Source: Deferribacteraceae bacterium (GTDB taxonomy: Bacteria > Chrysiogenota > Deferribacteres > Deferribacterales > JAISNW01). Taken from it: a DNA stretch of 37,626 bases. Below the pieces are notes generated by a model that did not search any database, was not told where the DNA came from, and saw only the letters and a program-made list of their open reading frames with translations. Positions 32,683-37,626 of this stretch are shown here, piece after piece (positions within the stretch are counted from its first letter, which is position 1; each line of letters starts with the position of its first letter). A program made the translations under genes and the position numbers. The stretch is taken from assembly GCA_031256375.1 (NCBI GenBank), contig JAIRQX010000108.1:1-37626 (forward strand), written 5' to 3'.

Positions 32683-32700
32683 TGTTATTTATTGCAATGA

Positions 32701-33741
32701 CTACAGCGTAATCATTTCGCCGTTAAGTATTCTTTTTATTTCCTGAATATTTTCCACGAAAACATCAACTATATCAGGGTCAAAGTGAGATCCTTTTTCA
32801 TTTTTAAGATAGCTGATTGATTTTTCAATACTCCACGCCTCTTTATACGGTCTGCTTGTTGTAAGGGCGTCAAATACATCAGCTATAGCCACTATGCGTC
32901 CGTACAACGGAATCTCCAAGCCTTTCAGCCCGTTAGGATATCCGGCGCCGTTAAATTTTTCGTGGTGAGTCAGAGCAATTTCGCCGCCCTGCCTTAAATA
33001 TGGGCTTTTTGCGTCTTTCAGCATATCATAGCCGATTTGTGAGTGTCTTTTCATTATTTCAAACTCCTCAGGCGTATAGGACGCTGGTTTAGTCAGTATA
33101 CTGTCAGGAATTCCTATTTTGCCGATATCGTGCAGCGGCGCGGAATGAAATATAATATTCTGTTCTTGGATATTTTTCCCGAACCCCCGCATTATCACAA
33201 CGGAATAAGAAGCGACGCGGGTAATATGAGTTCCGGTGTTAGGGTCTTTGTATTCCGCCGCGTTGCCGAGAACCGAGATCGCTTCGTGTTCCCGCTCCTC
33301 TATGACACAGACGGACTTGCGCACTTCCTCTTCCAGCAGCAACGCTTTATCTTTAAGAAGGAGCTGGGATTTGCATAATTTTGCGAGGCTTGTAAGTCTG
33401 GCTTTAATTTCGGCGGGGTTGAGGGGTTTGTTTAAAAACTCCATTGCCCCCGCCTCCAGCGCGTCTAAGAGGAGCTGATTGTTGTCCGAAACGGCGGTGA
33501 TCATAACTATAGGCAGATCGGGGTGATACTGCCGCACATTTTTAATAAAATCAATCCCGTGCATTTCCGGCATCATATAGTCGGTCAGTATTATATCAAC
33601 AGGGTTACAAGATACGTATGTCAAGGCTTCCATGGCTGAGGTAAAACTATGTACATTCATCTTCAGATCTTTTGCAAACGCTTCTATTAAAAGCAGATTT
33701 ACAATGTTGTCGTCAACGGATACTATATTAATGTCATGCAT
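32701..33741 (-). CDS. Two-component response regulator with HD-GYP phosphodiesterase domain
   Basis: This 346-residue protein joins a receiver domain (1-120, phospho-acceptor D54, T82 and K105) to an HD-GYP domain (about 155-340). HD-GYP motifs are intact: HDIGKIGIPDSIL (H204, D205) and HHEKFNGAGYP (259-269). It should hydrolyse cyclic di-GMP, or a related cyclic dinucleotide, in answer to a sensor kinase not in the window. A short coiled-coil (about 122-150) links the domains. AAGGTG precedes the ATG. It is placed 21 bp after lysS in the same operon. Confidence 0.93.
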   Translation of the reverse strand: MHDINIVSVDDNIVNLLLIEAFAKDLKMNVHSFTSAMEALTYVSCNPVDIILTDYMMPEMHGIDFIKNVRQYHPDLPIVMITAVSDNNQLLLDALEAGAMEFLNKPLNPAEIKARLTSLAKLCKSQLLLKDKALLLEEEVRKSVCVIEEREHEAISVLGNAAEYKDPNTGTHITRVASYSVVIMRGFGKNIQEQNIIFHSAPLHDIGKIGIPDSILTKPASYTPEEFEIMKRHSQIGYDMLKDAKSPYLRQGGEIALTHHEKFNGAGYPNGLKGLEIPLYGRIVAIADVFDALTTSRPYKEAWSIEKSISYLKNEKGSHFDPDIVDVFVENIQEIKRILNGEMITL

Positions 33742-33762
33742 TAAACACCTTGGAATCAGTAG

Positions 33763-35274
33763 TTATTCTGTGTCTTCTTCCGGTCTCATATGAGGAAACA
33801 GTATGACCTCTCTGATATTACGCTGACCGCACAAAGTCATTACAAGTCTGTCCACGCCCATTCCCGCCCCCGCAGTCGGCGGCATACCGTATTCAAGAGC
33901 GGTTATATAGTCGTTGTCCATAAAATGGGCTTCTTCATCTCCGCTCTCCCGCGCAATGACCTGTTTTTCAAAACGTTCCCTCTGATCAATCGGGTCGTTG
34001 AGTTCATTAAACCCGTTTGCCAATTCAATACCGCCGACAAACAGTTCAAACCGTTCCGTTATCTCAGGGTCTGCCTTGCTGGACTTAGCCAGAGGGGAAA
34101 CATCTTTAGGATAGTTAATTATAAAAGTCGGATTGAAAAGTTTATGCTCTACAAGTTGCTCAAATAACTCCATTACCAGTCTGCCTTTTCCCCATGAGGC
34201 GACCATCTGCGTATTATTATCCGTTGTTAATTTCTGGTGACAATTCTTTTTTAATATATTAATGACCTGTTCTTTTGTAACCATTTCTTGTACGGGGATG
34301 CCGGCATATTTTTCAATAGCTTCCTCCATCGTAAGGCGCGGCCACGGAGCTGAAAGATCAATCTCGGAAAGTCCCGACGGACCCTCACAGTATCCCACCG
34401 GTTTGCCGTTAACTTTTATGGCAATCTCTATAAAAAACTCCTCAATCATATTCATAAGATCATGGAAATCGGCATAAGCCATGTACCACTCTATCATTGT
34501 AAATTCTGGATTATGGCGCACAGACAGCCCTTCGTTGCGGAAGTTGCGGTTAATTTCAAATACACGCTCCAATCCGCCGACAACAAGGCGTTTGAGATAA
34601 AGTTCCGGGGCGATGCGCAGACAAAGCGCCATATCCAAAGCGTTGTGATGGGTAACAAACGGTTTTGCCGCGGCTCCGCCGGCTATCGGCTGCATCATAG
34701 GGGTTTCAACCTCCATAAAGCCCTTTGATACAAAATATTCTCTGAGCAAATGAACGATAAGGCTTCTCTTGATGAAGGTTTTTTTTACACTATCGTTAGC
34801 AATAAGGTCTACATAACGATGACGGTGGCGTATTTCAACATCTTTCAGTCCGTGCCATTTTTCGGGAAGATCCCGCAATGTTTTGGTTAGGATTGTGAAT
34901 GATGTCGCGCACATTGTAAGTTCGCCTGTTTTTGTGCGGAAAAGGAAACCTCCGGCTCCGACAAAATCGCCGACATCGCAGAGTTTAAATACATCAAACT
35001 CATCTTTTTTCAGCATATCCTGTTTTATATAGAGCTGAAGCTCGTCAGTTCTGTCTTTTACGGTAATGAATGTAGCCTTGCCGAATGTCCGCATAGACAT
35101 GATTCGTCCGGCGGCGATATATTCAGGCTTGTTTTTCTGAAGGGTTTCTGAAGAGTCATCTTTATGCGCAGCGGCAATCTCCGACAAATCTTTGTTCCCT
35201 TTAAAATAGTTAATATATGGAGAAATACCCGCTTCCTTCAGGCGTTCCATTTTTTCCAGCCGGTGAGAGTCCAT
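33763..35274 (-). CDS. lysS: Lysyl-tRNA synthetase, class II
   Basis: This 503-residue enzyme charges tRNA-Lys. It has an OB-fold anticodon-binding domain (about 50-150: AAGRIMSMRTFGKATFITV-type start) and the class II catalytic domain with motif 2 (FEINRNFRNEGLSVRHNPEFT) split around residues 240-265 and motif 3 (GMGVDRLVMTL). The start ATG at 35274 is chosen because AAGGTGG lies just upstream and a promoter at 35303-35331 would place transcription start after the longer frame's ATG. It heads the minus-strand operon with the HD-GYP regulator, HemW and cytochrome. Confidence 0.95.
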   Translation of the reverse strand: MDSHRLEKMERLKEAGISPYINYFKGNKDLSEIAAAHKDDSSETLQKNKPEYIAAGRIMSMRTFGKATFITVKDRTDELQLYIKQDMLKKDEFDVFKLCDVGDFVGAGGFLFRTKTGELTMCATSFTILTKTLRDLPEKWHGLKDVEIRHRHRYVDLIANDSVKKTFIKRSLIVHLLREYFVSKGFMEVETPMMQPIAGGAAAKPFVTHHNALDMALCLRIAPELYLKRLVVGGLERVFEINRNFRNEGLSVRHNPEFTMIEWYMAYADFHDLMNMIEEFFIEIAIKVNGKPVGYCEGPSGLSEIDLSAPWPRLTMEEAIEKYAGIPVQEMVTKEQVINILKKNCHQKLTTDNNTQMVASWGKGRLVMELFEQLVEHKLFNPTFIINYPKDVSPLAKSSKADPEITERFELFVGGIELANGFNELNDPIDQRERFEKQVIARESGDEEAHFMDNDYITALEYGMPPTAGAGMGVDRLVMTLCGQRNIREVILFPHMRPEEDTE

Positions 35275-35302
35275 TATATACCACCTTAAAATTATTACTG
35301 TC

Positions 35303-35331
35303 ATTATAACATCTCCCCTTTTAAAAGACAA
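35303..35331 (-). promoter_or_regulatory. Promoter of lysS operon
   Basis: On the minus strand TTGTCT (35326-35331) and a perfect TATAAT (35303-35308) are 17 bases apart. The start point falls near 35296, leaving a leader of about 22 bases to the ATG at 35274. Confidence 0.7.
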
Positions 35332-35369
35332 GACCGGAGATAAAAATAAAAATTCATCTGTTTACCTTG

Positions 35370-35397
35370 TTGACAAATTATTTTTTTATGTTATTAA
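35370..35397 (+). promoter_or_regulatory. Promoter of gdhA
   Basis: A perfect TTGACA (35370-35375) and TATTAA (35392-35397) are 16 bases apart, with a T-rich spacer. The leader to the ATG at 35435 is about 30 bases and ends in AAGGAGGG. It is divergent from the lysS promoter with about 40 bases between them. Confidence 0.6.
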
Positions 35398-35434
35398 CGT
35401 TTTATTAAATGAGTTTTAAGGAGGGCAATATTAA

Positions 35435-36781
<1,347 letters not shown>

Positions 36782-36814
36782 TACTTTATTATTTATTCTG
36801 GAGATACTTATTTT

Positions 36815-36994
36815 ATGCTGAAAATACCGGAAGATTTACTGGAGGTGTTGGTTTGCCCAAAATGCAGGGGGAAGATCGAACTGAGTGAAAAAATGGGCGG
36901 AATTATCTGTAAAAATTGCAGACTGGTATATCCTGTAACGGAAGATATACCGGTTATGCTTATAGATTCAGCAAAACCTCTTGAAGAGAATTAA
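36815..36994 (+). CDS. Trm112-like zinc-ribbon protein
   Basis: This 59-residue protein matches the bacterial Trm112/YcaR family: an opening LLEVLVCPKCRGKIELSE, a central turn and ICKNCRLVYPVTEDIPVML. Four Cys (C14, C17, C32, C35) could bind a zinc ion, although many bacterial relatives have lost them. The ending DIPVMLIDSAKPL is typical. In bacteria it may stabilise or activate methyltransferases; the target is unknown. Its ATG is preceded by CTGGAGATA at longer spacing. Confidence 0.85.
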   Translation: MLKIPEDLLEVLVCPKCRGKIELSEKMGGIICKNCRLVYPVTEDIPVMLIDSAKPLEEN

Positions 36995-37030
36995 AATCCT
37001 CTGTATGTGAAGAGTTAAAAACGGAGCGCT

Positions 37031-37626
37031 ATGGAAATCCTGACAACGGCGCAGATCAGAGAGGCTGAAAAGGCTGTTATAGAAAAGATCGGCGTTCCGG
37101 CGGTTGTATTGATGGAGCGTGCGGGGTTGGAGGTGTACAGAGAGTGCGCCAACCGGATACCCGCAAACGCCGGAGTATTAATTCTCGCGGGAAGAGGCAA
37201 TAACGGCGGTGACGGACTTGTTGCCGCCCGTCTTTTTAAAAACGCCGGTTATGATGTTACCGTTATGATGCCCGGTTCCAAAACCCCGCTGTCGGCGCAA
37301 ACCGCTCTTCAGCGGCGCATATTGCGGGGGATCGGCTTAAAGATTTATAAAATAGCTCCGAATCGCGCTATTCCGTCTCTGGAAGGATATGATCTTATAA
37401 TAGACGCTCTTCTCGGCATCGGGCTGAACCGCCCCGCAGATGAGTTTTTATCAAAGATAATAGCCGCGGCAAACCGTGCGTCCGCGTTAAAAGCGGCGGT
37501 TGATATACCCAGCGGGCTTGACGCCTCTTCACACAATATACCCGGCGAAACGTTCAGAGCCGATCTCACAGTTACTTTTTGCAGACCAAAGATCCCGCAT
37601 ATCCTGCATCCTGCCAAAGCGTACTG
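37031..37626 (+). CDS. nnr: NAD(P)H-hydrate epimerase / dehydratase, N-terminal part (cut by window)
   Basis: This partial gene (198 codons, no stop) encodes the YjeF N-terminal domain that epimerises damaged NAD(P)HX, a metabolite repair enzyme. It starts MEILTTAQIREAEKAVIEKI and has the family motifs GVPAVVLMERAG, ILAGRGNNGGDGLVAARLF, the Rossmann part LIIDALLGIGLNRPADEF and AVDIPSGLDASS. In bacteria the ADP-dependent dehydratase domain is commonly fused at the C-terminus, but that lies outside the window. GGAG lies five bases before the start. Confidence 0.92.
   Translation, partial: MEILTTAQIREAEKAVIEKIGVPAVVLMERAGLEVYRECANRIPANAGVLILAGRGNNGGDGLVAARLFKNAGYDVTVMMPGSKTPLSAQTALQRRILRGIGLKIYKIAPNRAIPSLEGYDLIIDALLGIGLNRPADEFLSKIIAAANRASALKAAVDIPSGLDASSHNIPGETFRADLTVTFCRPKIPHILHPAKAY

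Noticed and set aside
35274-35331. Longer lysS start at 35331
   Set aside because: It overlaps the -35 box of a well-formed promoter, while the ATG at 35274 has AAGGTGG and fits the family start.

Overview
The window is a bacterial chromosome segment in two unlike halves. Bases 1 to about 11,510 are the late (structural, lysis and packaging) part of a prophage with a contractile-tail (myovirus-type) baseplate, all on the plus strand except for one tandem pair of small antisense genes. Bases 11,685 to 37,626 are host housekeeping genes. The host looks like a Gram-negative, probably anaerobic or respiring bacterium: the phage carries an Rz/Rz1-like spanin pair (needed only with an outer membrane), and the host genes include a class A penicillin-binding protein, a tetraheme c-type cytochrome, selenouridine tRNA synthase, an HD-GYP response regulator and a full hemA-hemC-hemD-hemB set. 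A Deferribacterota-like or other deep-branching lineage would fit, but the phylum cannot be fixed from this window.

Prophage, left to right: head-closure protein (163), a virion-associated protein with a C-terminal HExxH metallopeptidase-like region (629), a 270-bp tandem repeat holding two copies of a 58/59-codon minus-strand gene, each with its own sigma70-type promoter (1700-2213), neck terminator (2247), Gp138-like spike (2704), a small unknown protein (3404), gp25-like wedge (3813), baseplate J (4168), DUF2612/gpI-like protein (5511), Gly-rich tail fibre (6429), second fibre and chaperone-like proteins (7629, 8315), spanins (8674, 9035), a 28-codon membrane peptide (9492), holin-like protein (9579), M15 endolysin (9909) and terminase large subunit (10283). 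No sheath, tube, tape measure, portal, capsid or integrase gene is visible. Five intercistronic gaps and the left edge are filled with mosaic strings of GC-rich mini-hairpins built from shared modules; some of these supply the Shine-Dalgarno of the next gene and one has become the C-terminus of the first gene.

Host part: a membrane-anchored protein with internal repeats and a U32-family tRNA/rRNA hydroxylation protein (minus strand) are divergent from PBP1A, with face-to-face promoters in a 100-bp gap. Then on the plus strand come a degenerate NtrC-like regulator, RNase R, a CbiM-CbiN fusion, MtaB, an acyl-CoA ligase, MnmH/SelU, MiaB and BioY, followed by hemA-hemC-hemD-hemB and a DUF2156 protein. 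A convergent minus-strand operon (lysS, REC-HD-GYP regulator, HemW, tetraheme cytochrome) follows. The window ends with plus-strand gdhA, a Trm112-like protein and the start of nnr. Tetrapyrrole synthesis (HemA, HemC, HemD, HemB, the heme chaperone HemW, cobalt/nickel uptake by CbiMN, and a c-type cytochrome as end user) and tRNA modification (MtaB, MiaB, MnmH, possibly the U32 protein) are the two functional themes.

A 135-bp inverted-repeat element occurs at the prophage/host edge (11553) and again in the host part (23284); a relative lies at the left edge. The most unusual signals are the tandem antisense small genes beside the metallopeptidase-like phage gene, the hairpin-string intercistronic elements, and the NtrC-like regulator that has lost its GAFTGA loop. 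No tRNA, rRNA or CRISPR array was seen, and no gene-free stretch exceeds 300 bases.
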